A stretch of DNA of 64,000 nt. It comes from Salinivibrio kushneri. Its GTDB lineage: Bacteria > Pseudomonadota > Gammaproteobacteria > Enterobacterales > Vibrionaceae. Positions 50,742-60,925 of this stretch are shown here, piece after piece (within the stretch, counting starts at the first letter, position 1; every line of letters begins with the position of its first letter). Location of the stretch: NCBI RefSeq assembly GCF_027286325.1, contig NZ_CP114588.1, forward strand, positions 1,885,317 to 1,949,316, written 5' to 3'. The notes below the pieces were generated by a model that had not been told where the DNA came from, did no database searches, and saw only the letters and a program-made list of their open reading frames with translations. The translations under genes were made by a program, and so were the position numbers.

Positions 50742-51593
50742 TTAGGCTTCCTCTTCTGCCATGTGTGCCGCAATCGTTTCACGGTTACTAAACCACAAGC
50801 CACCGCACTCACGTCCGTATTGTTTGACTCGATCGCCAATCATTGGGTGCTGATTATTGGCTATCATATCACGTAAGTCATTGTAAAAGCTTAATGCATT
50901 TTCACAGGCGCGGCGGTCCATAAAGTAATATCCGCCCACACGCGAGTAAATCTGACGCATGCCATTAATGGTTAACACATACACCTTGTTGCCAGAAAAG
51001 TGCGCCATTCCTTGGAACAAACGATAGTCAAAGTGATTAAACGCGCGTCCCATACAAATGCGCTCGCACAAGGCTGGATCTTGCTTGCCGTATTTGTCTT
51101 GAATCTTCTTAACGTCTTTTAAGACTTCATTTTGTTCATCAATAAGCTCCAAGAATTGCTCAAAGCTCTCGCATTCGAGCACTTGCTCACAGCGCTTAAT
51201 CACATGATCGATAAGGTTCAAGCAATCGTCAGGGCGGTTTTTCGCCGCATAACGCATATACACGCCACTGATGTCGGTGCGCGCCGCGAGTAGGTCCTCA
51301 AGCACACCATGAACATCTTGCCCCTCTAGGGTGACCAGGGTATCAAGAATACTCAGCCCTGACGTACGCATATAATCATTCACGCGTGTTGGTTTACCAT
51401 GTTGAATGGTTAACCAGCCATCGCGCGCCAAGCGCTGCAACACTTCACGTAAGGTGGTGCGAGTGACGCCAATCAGCTCAGACAGCTCACGCTCTGCAGG
51501 TAAAATGGATCCTTTAGGAAAGTGATTATTCCAAATACTTTCAATTATATATTTTTCAGCAAATGTTGCTGGGCTATCCGCCTTTATAACCAT
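50742..51593 (-). CDS. fadR: Fatty acid metabolism regulator FadR, Vibrio type
   Basis: GntR-family transcription factor that represses fatty-acid degradation genes and activates unsaturated fatty-acid synthesis; acyl-CoA releases it from DNA. The 283 residues have an N-terminal winged helix (ERELSELIGVTRTTLREVLQ) and a helical ligand domain. It is about 40 residues longer than E. coli FadR (239); the extra segment lies near residues 135-175 (around FEQFLELIDEQNEVLKDVKK), as described for Vibrio FadR. It is divergent from nhaB, as in vibrios and enterics. A FadR operator core precedes fadH in this window. Confidence 0.96.
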   Translation of the reverse strand: MVIKADSPATFAEKYIIESIWNNHFPKGSILPAERELSELIGVTRTTLREVLQRLARDGWLTIQHGKPTRVNDYMRTSGLSILDTLVTLEGQDVHGVLEDLLAARTDISGVYMRYAAKNRPDDCLNLIDHVIKRCEQVLECESFEQFLELIDEQNEVLKDVKKIQDKYGKQDPALCERICMGRAFNHFDYRLFQGMAHFSGNKVYVLTINGMRQIYSRVGGYYFMDRRACENALSFYNDLRDMIANNQHPMIGDRVKQYGRECGGLWFSNRETIAAHMAEEEA

Positions 51594-51990
51594 TGAATAT
51601 AAATTCCAATTTGCTTCTTACTCTGATTAATAACTCATCATACCACTAGACGCCACCAGCAGAAACCGCTGAGTGAGATCACGGGATATCGCGTGACATC
51701 TGCTATCTTTTTGTACCAGATCAATGAAAAACTGGGCATAAATCGCAAAACTGATCCACACAAGATGTAACAAAATATGTCTAAGGCAAACTAGCGCACA
51801 CTTATGCGTGACGAAGCTATCCATCTACGTATTGTGATTAAACCATGCGTCCCGATAACCCATCGTCACTGATATCTGTCACCCTCTTACTGTGCCCATG
51901 CACTCACTTGCTGATTGTGCGTTTGTGTCGGTGCACGTTACTCGCCCATCCGCGCGCTAGGTAGGCATAGATAACAATGAGACTTTCACT
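51594..51990. other. Intergenic region fadR-nhaB
   Basis: About 400 bases between divergent genes. It contains the near-perfect 18-bp palindrome TCACGGGATATCGCGTGA (51679-51696) and otherwise unassigned A/T-rich promoter sequence. No FadR operator core was found. Confidence 0.55.
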
Positions 51991-53583
51991 ATGGCGAAGA
52001 CCATGACACTCAGAACTGCGTTTCTTAAGAACTTTCTCGGCAAAGCACCTGATTGGTACAAATTAGCCATTGTTGGCTTTTTGATCCTTAACCCAATTGT
52101 TTTCGCGATCGACCCTTTTATCGCTGGCTGGCTACTGGTGGTTGAGTTTATTTTCACCCTCGCGATGGCTCTGAAATGCTACCCGCTGCAACCCGGAGGT
52201 TTGCTGGCGATTGAGGCGGTCGCCATTGGCATGACCAGTCCCGCGCAAGTCAAACACGAATTAGTTGCCAACGTTGAGGTTCTGCTACTCCTTGTCTTTA
52301 TGGTGGCGGGGATCTATTTTATGAAACAGCTACTGCTGTTTATTTTCACCAAAATCCTATTGGGCATCCGCTCGAAAATCGCCTTGTCATTGGCCTTTTG
52401 TGGCGCGGCAGCGGCACTCTCTGCCTTTTTGGATGCCTTAACCGTGATTGCGGTGGTGATCAGTGTCGCGGTAGGCTTTTACTCCATTTACCACCGCGTG
52501 GCGTCCGGAAAAGAGTTCGGCGCTAACCATGATCATACTTCAGATGAAAGCTTAAGCGACGAGCTGAGCCGCAACGATTTGGAAAACTATCGAGCGTTTT
52601 TGCGCAGCCTACTAATGCATGCTGGCGTGGGCACCGCCCTCGGGGGCGTGATGACCATGGTTGGCGAACCACAAAACTTGATCATTGCCGACCAAGCCAG
52701 CTGGCATTTCGGTGAATTTATTCTCCGAATGGCCCCCGTCACACTGCCGGTTTTCTTCGCAGGCTTACTGACCTGTGCTCTGGTCGAGAAGTTTGCTTGG
52801 TTCGGTTATGGCGCACACCTGCCTCACAATGTATTAAAAATCTTGGTGGAATATGATAAAGCACAGCGGGCAAAACGTACGCCTCAGGATATCGCCAAGT
52901 TGGTGGTACAAGCACTGATTGCGGTGTGGCTGATCACCGCTCTCGCCTTGCATTTAGCCGCTGTGGGCCTTATTGGTTTAAGCATTATCATTCTTGCCAC
53001 TGCTTTTACGGGCGTCGTCGATGAGCACCATATCGGCAAAGCCTTTGAGGAAGCGCTACCGTTCACCGCGCTATTGGCGGTCTTTTTCTCTGTGGTGGCA
53101 GTGATCATTGACCAACACTTGTTTGCGCCTGTCATCGATATGGTGCTGTCGCTGGAAGGCCACCTGCAACTGACCATGTTTTATATCGCCAATGGCCTGC
53201 TTTCTATGGTGTCAGACAATGTATTTGTCGGTACCGTGTATATCAACGAGGTAAAAACCGCCCTGCTCAATGGCGTGATTGGCCGCGAGCAATTTGATAT
53301 GTTGGCTGTAGCAATCAATACAGGGACTAACTTGCCCTCTGTGGCCACGCCTAACGGCCAAGCTGCTTTCTTATTCTTGCTGACCTCAACGCTGGCGCCA
53401 CTACTGCGTCTTTCATACGGTCGCATGGTGTACATGGCGTTGCCATACACCATTGTGATGGGCGTATTGGGTGTGATTGGCATTGAGTTTTTCTTGGTAC
53501 CTGCCACCGAGTGGATGCTGCACCAAGGTTGGATTTCCGAAGCCATACATATGACTCAGCAAGCCATACCTAGCGCTCACTAA
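51991..53583 (+). CDS. nhaB: Na+/H+ antiporter NhaB
   Basis: Electrogenic sodium/proton antiporter of the inner membrane, important for sodium tolerance and internal pH. The 530 residues match Vibrio NhaB length (about 528) with the N-terminus [20 protein letters not shown] and conserved acidic membrane segments such as [20 protein letters not shown] and [21 protein letters not shown] second in-frame ATG four codons on (52003) is a possible start. It stands between fadR and dsbB, as in vibrios and enterics. Confidence 0.97.
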   Translation: MAKTMTLRTAFLKNFLGKAPDWYKLAIVGFLILNPIVFAIDPFIAGWLLVVEFIFTLAMALKCYPLQPGGLLAIEAVAIGMTSPAQVKHELVANVEVLLLLVFMVAGIYFMKQLLLFIFTKILLGIRSKIALSLAFCGAAAALSAFLDALTVIAVVISVAVGFYSIYHRVASGKEFGANHDHTSDESLSDELSRNDLENYRAFLRSLLMHAGVGTALGGVMTMVGEPQNLIIADQASWHFGEFILRMAPVTLPVFFAGLLTCALVEKFAWFGYGAHLPHNVLKILVEYDKAQRAKRTPQDIAKLVVQALIAVWLITALALHLAAVGLIGLSIIILATAFTGVVDEHHIGKAFEEALPFTALLAVFFSVVAVIIDQHLFAPVIDMVLSLEGHLQLTMFYIANGLLSMVSDNVFVGTVYINEVKTALLNGVIGREQFDMLAVAINTGTNLPSVATPNGQAAFLFLLTSTLAPLLRLSYGRMVYMALPYTIVMGVLGVIGIEFFLVPATEWMLHQGWISEAIHMTQQAIPSAH

Positions 53584-53627
53584 CGCACTTCTACCATTGA
53601 CCTTAGTCTCAACAAACGATTGAATAG

Positions 53628-53657
53628 CAAGGCTCTCAATATAGGGCCTTGTTTTTT
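53628..53657 (+). terminator. Terminator after nhaB
   Basis: AAGGCTCT-CAATAT-AGGGCCTT (one G-T pair) followed by GTTTTTT. It lies 45 bases past nhaB and just before dsbB, so dsbB probably has its own promoter or depends on read-through. Confidence 0.8.
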
Positions 53658-53671
53658 ATCAGGAGTGAGTT

Positions 53672-54211
53672 ATGTGGCGCGCCTTAAACCAGTTTTCTCG
53701 CAGCCGAGCGTCCTGGCTGTTGTTGCTTCTATGTGTTGTCGGGCTAGAAGCCACAGCACTTTATTTTCAACACTATCAAGGACTTGAACCTTGTGTTATG
53801 TGTATTTATGAACGCGTCGCGTTATTGGGTATTGGCGTCGCTGCTTTACTTGGATTGATCGCGCCCAACGACCCTTTTTGGCGTACTCTCGGCTTGCTTG
53901 GCTATGGCATCACAGCTGGGTGGGCGCTAAAGCTCTCGTTAGAGCACGTGAGCTACCAATTCCCAGACCCTAACCAACTGTTCGGTGCCACCTGTGATGT
54001 GGCGGTAAACTTCCCTTCTTGGGCGCCGCTCAACCAATGGGTGCCATCCGTCTTTGAAGCCTACGGTGATTGCAGCAAAGTGGTATGGCAGTGGCTGGGA
54101 TGGTCAATGCCACAATGGCTGGTTGGTATCTTTTCAGCCATGTTGTTTGTCTGGGTGTTAGTGGTCATTGCCCAGTTTATTGGCCGCCCCCCACGCCGCA
54201 TTTTTTCATAA
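53672..54211 (+). CDS. dsbB: Disulfide bond formation protein DsbB
   Basis: Inner-membrane enzyme that reoxidises DsbA and passes electrons to quinone. The 179 residues have four helices, the first redox pair Cys41/Cys44 (CVMC) and the second periplasmic pair Cys108/Cys134. The loop between the pairs is typical in length. CAGGAGTGAGTT precedes ATG 53672. The stop overlaps the convergent NudG-like gene by six bases. Confidence 0.97.
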   Translation: MWRALNQFSRSRASWLLLLLCVVGLEATALYFQHYQGLEPCVMCIYERVALLGIGVAALLGLIAPNDPFWRTLGLLGYGITAGWALKLSLEHVSYQFPDPNQLFGATCDVAVNFPSWAPLNQWVPSVFEAYGDCSKVVWQWLGWSMPQWLVGIFSAMLFVWVLVVIAQFIGRPPRRIFS

Positions 54212-54673
54212 CGACGCTTGAATCATGGCGTCGGCTTTCTCGGCGCCTGTGCAGGCCGACTCAGTGTCAAAGTGATGACGCAATGTTTCAATCAACGGGC
54301 GATCCGCGGCACTGAACACTCCAGCATCGAGGCGACGAGGCTCACTCCAGTACAGAGCCTGATGCTGGTTCAGTGCTAACGTTCCATCAATAATGTCACA
54401 CCAAAAGCTGCAAAGTACGATCACTTTGTCGCCGTAATCGAATTCGGTTTCCAAAATCGGGGCGCCAACTTGGATATCAACCCCAAATTCTTCTCGCCAT
54501 TCTCGCGCGAGTGCTTGCTGGTCGCTCTCGCCTTGCTCGACTTTGCCCCCAGGGAACTCCCACCAACTAATAAACTGCGTATCCGGTTGGCGTTGTGCCA
54601 CCAATACTTGATGGCCTTGGGTCGCAACACCGGCGACAACACGAAGGGAAGAGGATTGTTTTGACTGCTTCAT
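54206..54673 (-). CDS. Nudix hydrolase, NudG/MutT-like
   Basis: Nucleotide pyrophosphohydrolase of 155 residues. The Nudix box is complete (GKVEQGESDQQALAREWREE and then FGV), with metal-binding glutamates in REWREE. The N-terminal half (VVAGVATQGHQVLVAQRQPD, then WWEFPGGK) and the segment HQALYWSEP resemble E. coli NudG, which acts on pyrimidine nucleotides such as 5-substituted dCTP. Substrate is inferred. The C-terminus extends past the usual NudG end. It is in the same direction as the YecA-like gene. Confidence 0.87.
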   Translation of the reverse strand: MKQSKQSSSLRVVAGVATQGHQVLVAQRQPDTQFISWWEFPGGKVEQGESDQQALAREWREEFGVDIQVGAPILETEFDYGDKVIVLCSFWCDIIDGTLALNQHQALYWSEPRRLDAGVFSAADRPLIETLRHHFDTESACTGAEKADAMIQASL

Positions 54674-54677
54674 CTAA

Positions 54678-55316
54678 TTAACGCCCACAACATTTTTTAA
54701 ATTTTGCGCCACTGCCACATGGGCAAGGATCATTTCGGCCTATCGATTTAAATGGGTTGACCTGGTGCGCACCATGCGTGCCTTGTTGTGCTTCATCCGC
54801 CGCTTTCGCCACTTCTTGGATCATTAAATCCAGTTGCTCAATGTATTGCCCGGGCTCAACATCAATGCCGACCTCTTTCATTTGAGCTAAAGTCCCAGCT
54901 TCATCGTGCAGCAGCAACATGCTGGTCACCAAGGCAGAAAGCATTCGACGACTGCCATCATTGAGCGTTACCTCGTGCCAATGCGGCTCGACATAAGGCC
55001 AGACAGCTAAAAAACCTTCGGCGAAAGCTTGCGCGAGTTCGCCACGCATCGACAGCATTAAGCTATCCGGCAATACATAATCATTACGCATAAGGGCGTG
55101 ATATTGCTGCTCAAGATGTGCCAGTACTGTCTGCTTATCGTCTTGATTGAGGCTAACGACCTCCCCGTCCTCTTCGATTCCTGCAGTCACTAGCACCGAC
55201 AGCCAGGTATCAGGGTCTAAAGGAGCCGGGCATATATTTGCGGCCAGGAGGGCACCTTCAATAAAACTGGCAGGCATCCCCTCCCAGTGCTCAGAGAGTG
55301 TTACTAGTGTTGACAT
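54678..55316 (-). CDS. YecA/UPF0149 family protein with SEC-C metal-binding tail
   Basis: A 212-residue protein of the YgfB/YecA family (UPF0149) ending in an intact SEC-C motif, [18 protein letters not shown], which coordinates zinc in SecA and its relatives. The helical N-terminal domain opens with [20 protein letters not shown]. coli YecA has similar size (221) and tail. The precise role is not known; a link to ribosomes or protein export is speculative. It overlaps the dusC stop by 13 bases and leads into the Nudix gene after four bases, so the three are likely co-transcribed. Confidence 0.88.
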   Translation of the reverse strand: MSTLVTLSEHWEGMPASFIEGALLAANICPAPLDPDTWLSVLVTAGIEEDGEVVSLNQDDKQTVLAHLEQQYHALMRNDYVLPDSLMLSMRGELAQAFAEGFLAVWPYVEPHWHEVTLNDGSRRMLSALVTSMLLLHDEAGTLAQMKEVGIDVEPGQYIEQLDLMIQEVAKAADEAQQGTHGAHQVNPFKSIGRNDPCPCGSGAKFKKCCGR

Positions 55317-56305
55317 AAGCTTTCCTGTGTCATGAATTCTGTTTGTTGACGTGCTTTATCCAGCTCGCGAACGATTTCATCAGCGCGATTCAATACACGA
55401 ATCGCTTTGAAACACGCATCTGCTTGCGGGTAATACTGACGCAAATACTTAAACCATTGTTTGATGCGGTTGGGGAAATACTGTGCCTTATCCCCTTGGC
55501 GCTCTTGCTCGGCATAGCGAACTAACAATGCTAGTACGGCAGGCCAAGGCATCGGTGCGGCATCATCACGGATATGCTGACCGAGGTTAGGCATGTTTAA
55601 CGCCCCACGGCAAACCATTAGGGTGTCACAACCGGTAATGGCTTGGCAGCGAAGTGCATCGTCACGGTGCCAAATATCGCCATTGGCCGTCACTGGAATA
55701 GCCACTTGTTGGTTGATATCGGCAATTAAATCCCAACGAATGGTCCCCGCTTTGTAACCATCGCGCTTGGTGCGCCCATGTACCACCAGCTCATCTGCCC
55801 CCGCATCGGCCACCGCTTGGGCAATACACATATAGTCATCAAGATCGTTAAATCCGAGGCGAATCTTGGCACTGACCGTATAAGCCGGATCAACCGCATC
55901 TCTCACGGCTTTGACCACATCAAACATATGCTCTGGGGTTTTAAGCAGCGCAGCCCCACCACGGTTACCGTTGACGGTTTTCGATGGGCAGCCAAAATTA
56001 ATATCAATTCCTTGCGAGCCCAGTTCGATGGCACGCACCGCGTTACCCGCCATCGCGTGGGGGTCTTGTCCTAAAAGCTGCACCCGGACCGGCGTGCCCG
56101 CGGTGGTGAAGCCCCCTTGCGCTAGCTCCGGACAAAAGCGATGAAAGACTTTTTCTGGCAAGCGTTGGTCGACCACGCGCACAAACTCGGTGACACAGAG
56201 GCTGTAGTGATTAATCTCGGTGAGCAACTTGCGCATTAACGGGTCGAGTACCCCTTCCATCGGGCCCAAGACGATACGTGGTGGTGATTGATGTGTTTGA
56301 CTCAT
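55304..56305 (-). CDS. dusC: tRNA-dihydrouridine(16) synthase DusC
   Basis: FMN enzyme that reduces uridine 16 in tRNA to dihydrouridine. The 333 residues show the Dus signature [19 protein letters not shown] and the catalytic-cysteine segment [19 protein letters not shown]. The start of DusC ([20 protein letters not shown]) is characteristic and separates it from DusA and DusB. It is slightly longer than E. coli DusC (315), mostly at the ends. First in a likely operon with the YecA-like and Nudix genes. Confidence 0.95.
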   Translation of the reverse strand: MSQTHQSPPRIVLGPMEGVLDPLMRKLLTEINHYSLCVTEFVRVVDQRLPEKVFHRFCPELAQGGFTTAGTPVRVQLLGQDPHAMAGNAVRAIELGSQGIDINFGCPSKTVNGNRGGAALLKTPEHMFDVVKAVRDAVDPAYTVSAKIRLGFNDLDDYMCIAQAVADAGADELVVHGRTKRDGYKAGTIRWDLIADINQQVAIPVTANGDIWHRDDALRCQAITGCDTLMVCRGALNMPNLGQHIRDDAAPMPWPAVLALLVRYAEQERQGDKAQYFPNRIKQWFKYLRQYYPQADACFKAIRVLNRADEIVRELDKARQQTEFMTQESLCQH

Positions 56306-56366
56306 GCCATACCTTTGCGATTAAGGCGCGCTATTTTGCCAGCTTTTTCGCCAAAGCGCAGCTAAC

Positions 56367-56397
56367 AAAAAAGCCAGTCAAAAAAATGACTGGCTTT
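56367..56397 (-). terminator. Terminator after the scs gene cluster
   Basis: On the minus strand AAAGCCAGTCA-TTTTTT-TGACTGGCTTTTTT, 26 bases past the ScsC stop and just before dusC. Confidence 0.92.
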
Positions 56398-56422
56398 CAT
56401 ATCGTTAGCGACACCGGTGGCG

Positions 56423-57154
56423 TTAGCCGTCGGCTCTTGCCGCGTCAACCATGGCTTCTAGCTGTGGGTACGGCAAATAGCCAGGTGCGACCTGCTCGCC
56501 AATGATCATCGCTGGAGTGCCTCTGAGCCCCAGCTCAACAAAGGCGCGATAGTTTTCTGCAACCGCTTTCCCGGTCACCTCTTTGCCTTCTAGCAACGCC
56601 TCTGTGTCGGTTTTCTTGGCAATTTTCTCTAATGAGCGGGCATCATGCATACCGCGTTTGTTCATCAATAATTGATGAACCTGCGCAAAGGCCTCAGGTT
56701 TTTCCAGCCACACATTCATCGCATACACCGCTGAATTGGTGCCGAGTGATTCGATGCTCTGCTGTTTGAGTGGTACGGCAATATTGATCACCTTGACATC
56801 ATCATGCGCGGCGACCAATTTCTGTAACTCTTCTTCCAGCTTTTTACAGTATGGGCAGTTGTAGTCCATAAAGTTCACCACTGTGACTTCAGGGTTCTCA
56901 GCACCAATCCAACTGTGGGTGTCCGATTCAAACCAATCACGGCGTGCAGCAAGGTTTTCCTTTAACGTTTTTTGTTGTTCAACAAACTTTTGCAAACTCT
57001 GGTTGAGGTTGGCAATCAGTTTGGGGTTCTCTTCCAACAAGCTAACAATTTCGTCCAGTTGCGCTTGCTCAGTATCCGACAACGTATTCGCACTGACAGG
57101 AAGAGCCAGAAGCAGTAGAGCCCAAAAAGGGGCGATATAGCGAGATAAGGACAT
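56423..57154 (-). CDS. DsbA/DsbG-type thiol oxidoreductase, ScsC-like
   Basis: Secreted thioredoxin-fold protein of 243 residues. It has a signal peptide (about 1-22, ending LPVSA), a helical N-terminal stretch (LLEENPKLIANLNQSLQKFV) that could oligomerise, and a DsbA domain with the active site CPYC in FMDYNCPYCKK and the cis-proline in LRGTPAMIIG. This layout matches ScsC, the copper- and redox-stress thiol protein kept reduced by ScsB. AAGGAAACCCA precedes ATG 57154; the upstream start at 57202 would overlap the ScsD stop. It is last of the cluster. Confidence 0.88.
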   Translation of the reverse strand: MSLSRYIAPFWALLLLALPVSANTLSDTEQAQLDEIVSLLEENPKLIANLNQSLQKFVEQQKTLKENLAARRDWFESDTHSWIGAENPEVTVVNFMDYNCPYCKKLEEELQKLVAAHDDVKVINIAVPLKQQSIESLGTNSAVYAMNVWLEKPEAFAQVHQLLMNKRGMHDARSLEKIAKKTDTEALLEGKEVTGKAVAENYRAFVELGLRGTPAMIIGEQVAPGYLPYPQLEAMVDAARADG

Positions 57155-57180
57155 TGGGTTTCCTTTTGATAAATATAAAG

Positions 57181-57702
57181 TCATAACACCAGCCTTAACC
57201 ATAGGCCAAGCGGTGTCGTGAAGCCTGTTGTTATTGAAGTGATTTTTCCTTGCTCGACCACCATCACGGTGGGCGTCACTTTCACTGAAAACGCATCAGA
57301 GAGGTTTCCATGTTGATCATTCACCACGGGAAACTCATAGTCATGATGCGCAAGGTATCCAGCAATATGTTTATCTGAGCCTGAGCGTAACGCGATCGAG
57401 ACGACTTGCGCATGGCCGCTTAACCAATCTACCGAGGGTGTCACAAAACGGCATACACCGCACCAACTTGCCCATACATAGACAAGCACTGGCTTTTGCT
57501 GCGACATGGCAACCAAGTCCTGTTGGCGACCATCGAGCAAACGCACCGACTCGACCGGCATCTGACTGGTATCGATGTCGCGGCTGCGCCACCAATCCAT
57601 CGCGGTGCTAGATATCAGCACAAACACGATGAGCCAGCAGAAATCACGCGCACCGCGTTTGACCCGTTTACGCCACGACCGTTTCATTTGCTTGGCTGTC
57701 AT
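57181..57702 (-). CDS. Membrane-anchored thioredoxin-like protein, ScsD-like
   Basis: A 173-residue TlpA-like protein with one N-terminal membrane helix (about 22-38) and a periplasmic thioredoxin domain with the active site CGVC in VWASWCGVCRFV and cis-proline KVTPTVMVV. Size and motifs match ScsD. It overlaps the ScsB stop by four bases (ATGA), so the two are translationally coupled. Electrons probably come from ScsB or another reductase; that is an inference from context. Confidence 0.88.
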   Translation of the reverse strand: MTAKQMKRSWRKRVKRGARDFCWLIVFVLISSTAMDWWRSRDIDTSQMPVESVRLLDGRQQDLVAMSQQKPVLVYVWASWCGVCRFVTPSVDWLSGHAQVVSIALRSGSDKHIAGYLAHHDYEFPVVNDQHGNLSDAFSVKVTPTVMVVEQGKITSITTGFTTPLGLWLRLVL

Positions 57703-59822
57703 GGTGTTTTCGCCTGCTCAATCGCCGCCATCACCGCTTTATCAGTCAAAATAACCGGTAAGGCGATCCCTTCAGGCGCACCGGGGCCATAAACAATGTT
57801 GAACGGTACCCCATAACGCTGGTGCTTTTGCAAATACTGCGTCACGGTATCGCTCGGGCGCGTCCAATCACCTTGCATTGCCACCACATTCGGTGCGGTG
57901 ATAGCGTCATACACGGGGGATTGTAAAATCACACCCACTTTGTTGGCATGGCAGGTAATGCACCAATCCGCCGTCACATCAACAAACACCCATTTACCCT
58001 GATCCACCGCTTGATCGATCGCGGCCTCATCAAGGCTCACCCAGTTTGGTTCCGAGTTTAATGGCGTTGCCCATCGCTGCGCGGTCAATGACGCACCAAT
58101 CAGCCCAAGCACCACGACCACTAGCAACCCAGCCGTGCCTTTAATCGCCGCCAGTTTTCCAAGGGTGCGATATGTTAGCCACACACTGGCAACCAGCAGC
58201 AGCGTGCCCACTGCGATAGCGCCAGCAACGCCAAGGTATGGCATCCACAACCAGAATAACCACACCGTGGTACCGGCCAGCAATAACGCAAATAGCCGTT
58301 TGACATGATTCATCCACGGACCTGGTTTGGGCAATGCGCGCGTCAGACCAGGAAAAGCGGCGACCAGCAGCCACGGCAGTGCCATGCCAACCGCCAGAGC
58401 AGTAAAGATCAACCACAAAGAGGTCAACGACCCACCCAGCGCATAGGCTACTGCCGTTCCCAGGAAAGGCGCTGAACATGGCGTGGCCAGTAAGGTCGCA
58501 AACACCCCTTGAACAAAGTGACCGCTGGTGGTGTGGCCGCCGCGTGTCGCCATCCAGGTTTGCCAACTGGGCGGTAAATCAATGCGCAGCACATCAAACA
58601 AACTCAAGGCGAACAGCCAAATCACCAGCGTCATCACCCCAATAAATATCGGGCTTTGAAACTGGATCCCCCAACCGACGGCTTGCCCTGTGAGCTTTAA
58701 TGCCATTAACAGGCCTGCAATCGCCCAAAAGGACACCAGGATCCCCACCGCTGAGGCCAAAAACTGGCCGCGAATAGCGCCACGTGTGGCACTTGGATTT
58801 GCCACGATACTGTTGAGCTTGAGCCCAAGCACGGGAAGCACACAGGGCATTACGTTAAGAATCAAGCCACCCAAGAGTGCAATACCGCCAATCATCCAAA
58901 TCGATAATCCCACTTGCGAAACCACATTGCCCGCCTGCACGGTGGTGGCGTGCTCAGCTAGCAGTTGCTTATCCACGACCGTCACTTGAATCGGTTTATC
59001 CGTAAGGTTGGGCGTTTCAATCCAATTGGTCACGTCAAACGTTGCGGTCAGGGTATTGCCATCATGGTGGATACTCGGCACACCAAAGGTATCATCGATA
59101 ACCGCATCACCATCGACCAGCATATCGGGTTGCTGCCACGCTTGGTTTCCAATCACGGTGACCGCGAGCTGTTGCTGATTGGTATCCCACACCGCGGACT
59201 CAATCTGTACACTGGGTAGCGGCTTAGGCACTTGGCTCATCGCTTGGTTGAACTGATACATCCGCTCACCATCGGCCTCGAGGGCGTTGGGGGTAAAGTC
59301 GAGAGAGATGGGGTAGTCAGTGATCACGCACACACTGGTGCACGAAGACAAGCGCAAGGTGGCATCTAGCGACACCGGCTGTTGCCACGTATTAACCTCA
59401 AAGGTCAGCGGGAAAGTCACCTGCCCTTTGTAGCCCAACATGGTCAGGCCAAGTAGCTCATGGCGACTAGGGGCCGGCCAATGCCAAGTAATATCGTCCA
59501 GGTTTTGGCTGTCGTTGATGATAAGTTCCGGCGCCACCCCGCCCTCGCCTGGCGAGCGCCAATACGTTTTCCAATCGCCTTGTAACCGGATAGAGAGCAA
59601 CCCATCGAGGTGTTGAGTCTCTGGATGACCTTGTCCAGTTAATGCGAGGCGCGCCTCAACGGGCGGATGGTCTGGATTACTGAGCCAACCGGTATCTGGG
59701 GCATTGGCTCGTACCGCAGGGCTAAGTAGCAGTAAGCACAAAGACAAAAGCGGCAGTAAAGCAAAACCTCGCCAAACATCGCCGTGTTTAACAAAGTGCC
59801 AATAGTTTTTAAGTCGATTCAT
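57699..59822 (-). CDS. Thiol:disulfide reductase of the DsbD family, ScsB-like
   Basis: Moves electrons from cytoplasmic thioredoxin across the inner membrane to periplasmic thiol proteins. The 707-residue precursor has a signal peptide (about 1-40), a large periplasmic alpha domain containing CTSVC (about residue 160), eight or so helices with the two membrane cysteines in LNVMPCVLPVLG and LATPCSAPFLG, and a C-terminal thioredoxin domain with CITC in DVTADWCITCHANK. The alpha domain is larger than that of DsbD, which together with ScsC- and ScsD-like neighbours argues for ScsB. Confidence 0.9.
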   Translation of the reverse strand: MNRLKNYWHFVKHGDVWRGFALLPLLSLCLLLLSPAVRANAPDTGWLSNPDHPPVEARLALTGQGHPETQHLDGLLSIRLQGDWKTYWRSPGEGGVAPELIINDSQNLDDITWHWPAPSRHELLGLTMLGYKGQVTFPLTFEVNTWQQPVSLDATLRLSSCTSVCVITDYPISLDFTPNALEADGERMYQFNQAMSQVPKPLPSVQIESAVWDTNQQQLAVTVIGNQAWQQPDMLVDGDAVIDDTFGVPSIHHDGNTLTATFDVTNWIETPNLTDKPIQVTVVDKQLLAEHATTVQAGNVVSQVGLSIWMIGGIALLGGLILNVMPCVLPVLGLKLNSIVANPSATRGAIRGQFLASAVGILVSFWAIAGLLMALKLTGQAVGWGIQFQSPIFIGVMTLVIWLFALSLFDVLRIDLPPSWQTWMATRGGHTTSGHFVQGVFATLLATPCSAPFLGTAVAYALGGSLTSLWLIFTALAVGMALPWLLVAAFPGLTRALPKPGPWMNHVKRLFALLLAGTTVWLFWLWMPYLGVAGAIAVGTLLLVASVWLTYRTLGKLAAIKGTAGLLVVVVLGLIGASLTAQRWATPLNSEPNWVSLDEAAIDQAVDQGKWVFVDVTADWCITCHANKVGVILQSPVYDAITAPNVVAMQGDWTRPSDTVTQYLQKHQRYGVPFNIVYGPGAPEGIALPVILTDKAVMAAIEQAKTP

Positions 59823-59871
59823 AAGTCTGTTCCTTGTTTAGAATAAATACGCCATTTGAAAAGCAAGCGCT

Positions 59872-60231
59872 TTACTCTCGGAACACACAAAAACAAAGGT
59901 GCCGTCGTCGATAGGTTGGTGGATCGTGAGTGGGTAAGGTAATCGATATGCTCACCATCGCCATCACTGCAAGTAATACAATCAGCCACCAAAGCGGTGA
60001 CGGTAGCCAGTCTAACGCCAACACAGAAGGGTGCATCAATTGCTCGGAAAGCGAACATTTTTTACCCAGTGCGCTTTTTGCTCCCTCCGAGTCACCGATA
60101 TTGACCGCCTGGCAAGCGGCTTGCACACCTGATTGCCAACTCAGTTGATTTTGCAAGGCACACACCGCCAGTACCCAAAGCGCAATCGCGAGGGCCCAGC
60201 CAGCTTTTGAACGACGCGTGTACCTTTGCAT
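59872..60231 (-). CDS. Small two-helix membrane protein at the head of the scs cluster
   Basis: A 119-residue protein I do not recognise with certainty. It has a membrane helix (about 11-28), a short probably periplasmic loop with Cys40 and Cys59, a second helix (about 80-100), and a basic tail with Cys113 and Cys115 (RRRHLCFCVFRE). Its size and place before scsB are those of ScsA in Salmonella, but I could not confirm sequence similarity. Start ATG 60231 has a perfect AGGAGG just upstream; earlier starts are less likely. A 49-base gap separates it from the ScsB start. Confidence 0.65.
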   Translation of the reverse strand: MQRYTRRSKAGWALAIALWVLAVCALQNQLSWQSGVQAACQAVNIGDSEGAKSALGKKCSLSEQLMHPSVLALDWLPSPLWWLIVLLAVMAMVSISITLPTHDPPTYRRRHLCFCVFRE

Positions 60232-60322
60232 TCCACCTCCTGTCGAGTTGGCCATCATTATGCCCAACAACAGAAATTAAACAATGGGTTAGTCTGGACC
60301 ACGGGGTGACAACGCTTTGGCG

Positions 60323-60763
60323 TTATCGCGGTTGCTGAGTCAATTGGATATGATCTTCCCAATCAATCACATCGATTTCGTACACCACGCTGTCTTTTAC
60401 CGAGATCCCCGCTTTATGCATCTCCGCTTTTGATCCTGTGATCAGAGGGTGCCACTCGGGCAGCGGTTTATTCTCCGCCAACAAGCGATACGCACAAGTC
60501 TCTGGCAACCAATAAAACTCATCAATCTTATCGCGGGTAAGCTTCAAACATGACTCTTCATAAGAGAAGCGGTTGGGATAGTCTTTGCACGAGCAGGTAT
60601 TATCATCGAGCAAGCTACAAGCGACATTGGTGTAGTAAAGCTCATCGGTCTCTTCATCAATTAATTTGTGTAGGCAGCAACGGCCACAACCGTCACATAA
60701 AGATTCCCACTCCTCATCGCTCATTTGCGCTAAGGTTTTTTGTTGCCAAAACGGCGTGCTCAT
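60323..60763 (-). CDS. ycgN: YcgN family cysteine-cluster protein (UPF0260)
   Basis: A 146-residue member of the YcgN/YkgJ cysteine-cluster proteins, probably metal- or iron-sulfur-binding. The pattern [12 protein letters not shown], then [18 protein letters not shown] and ESCLKL, is family typical. ATG 60763 ([14 protein letters not shown]) gives the usual length (E. coli about 150). Function unknown. It lies divergently from a second small cysteine-cluster protein. Confidence 0.93.
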   Translation of the reverse strand: MSTPFWQQKTLAQMSDEEWESLCDGCGRCCLHKLIDEETDELYYTNVACSLLDDNTCSCKDYPNRFSYEESCLKLTRDKIDEFYWLPETCAYRLLAENKPLPEWHPLITGSKAEMHKAGISVKDSVVYEIDVIDWEDHIQLTQQPR

Positions 60764-60925
60764 GATGTTTAATCTCTTTTTTATTGCCGCCTTTTCACGG
60801 CAACGACATTGCGCGCTTGTTATAACCATCATAGCCCTAAAGTGCAAGCAGGCCTTTTGTGGGTTGGATAGTGCAAAAGTGAGTGATAGAGTGCTCGATT
60901 TTGCACGTTGACGGAGGCTATGAGT

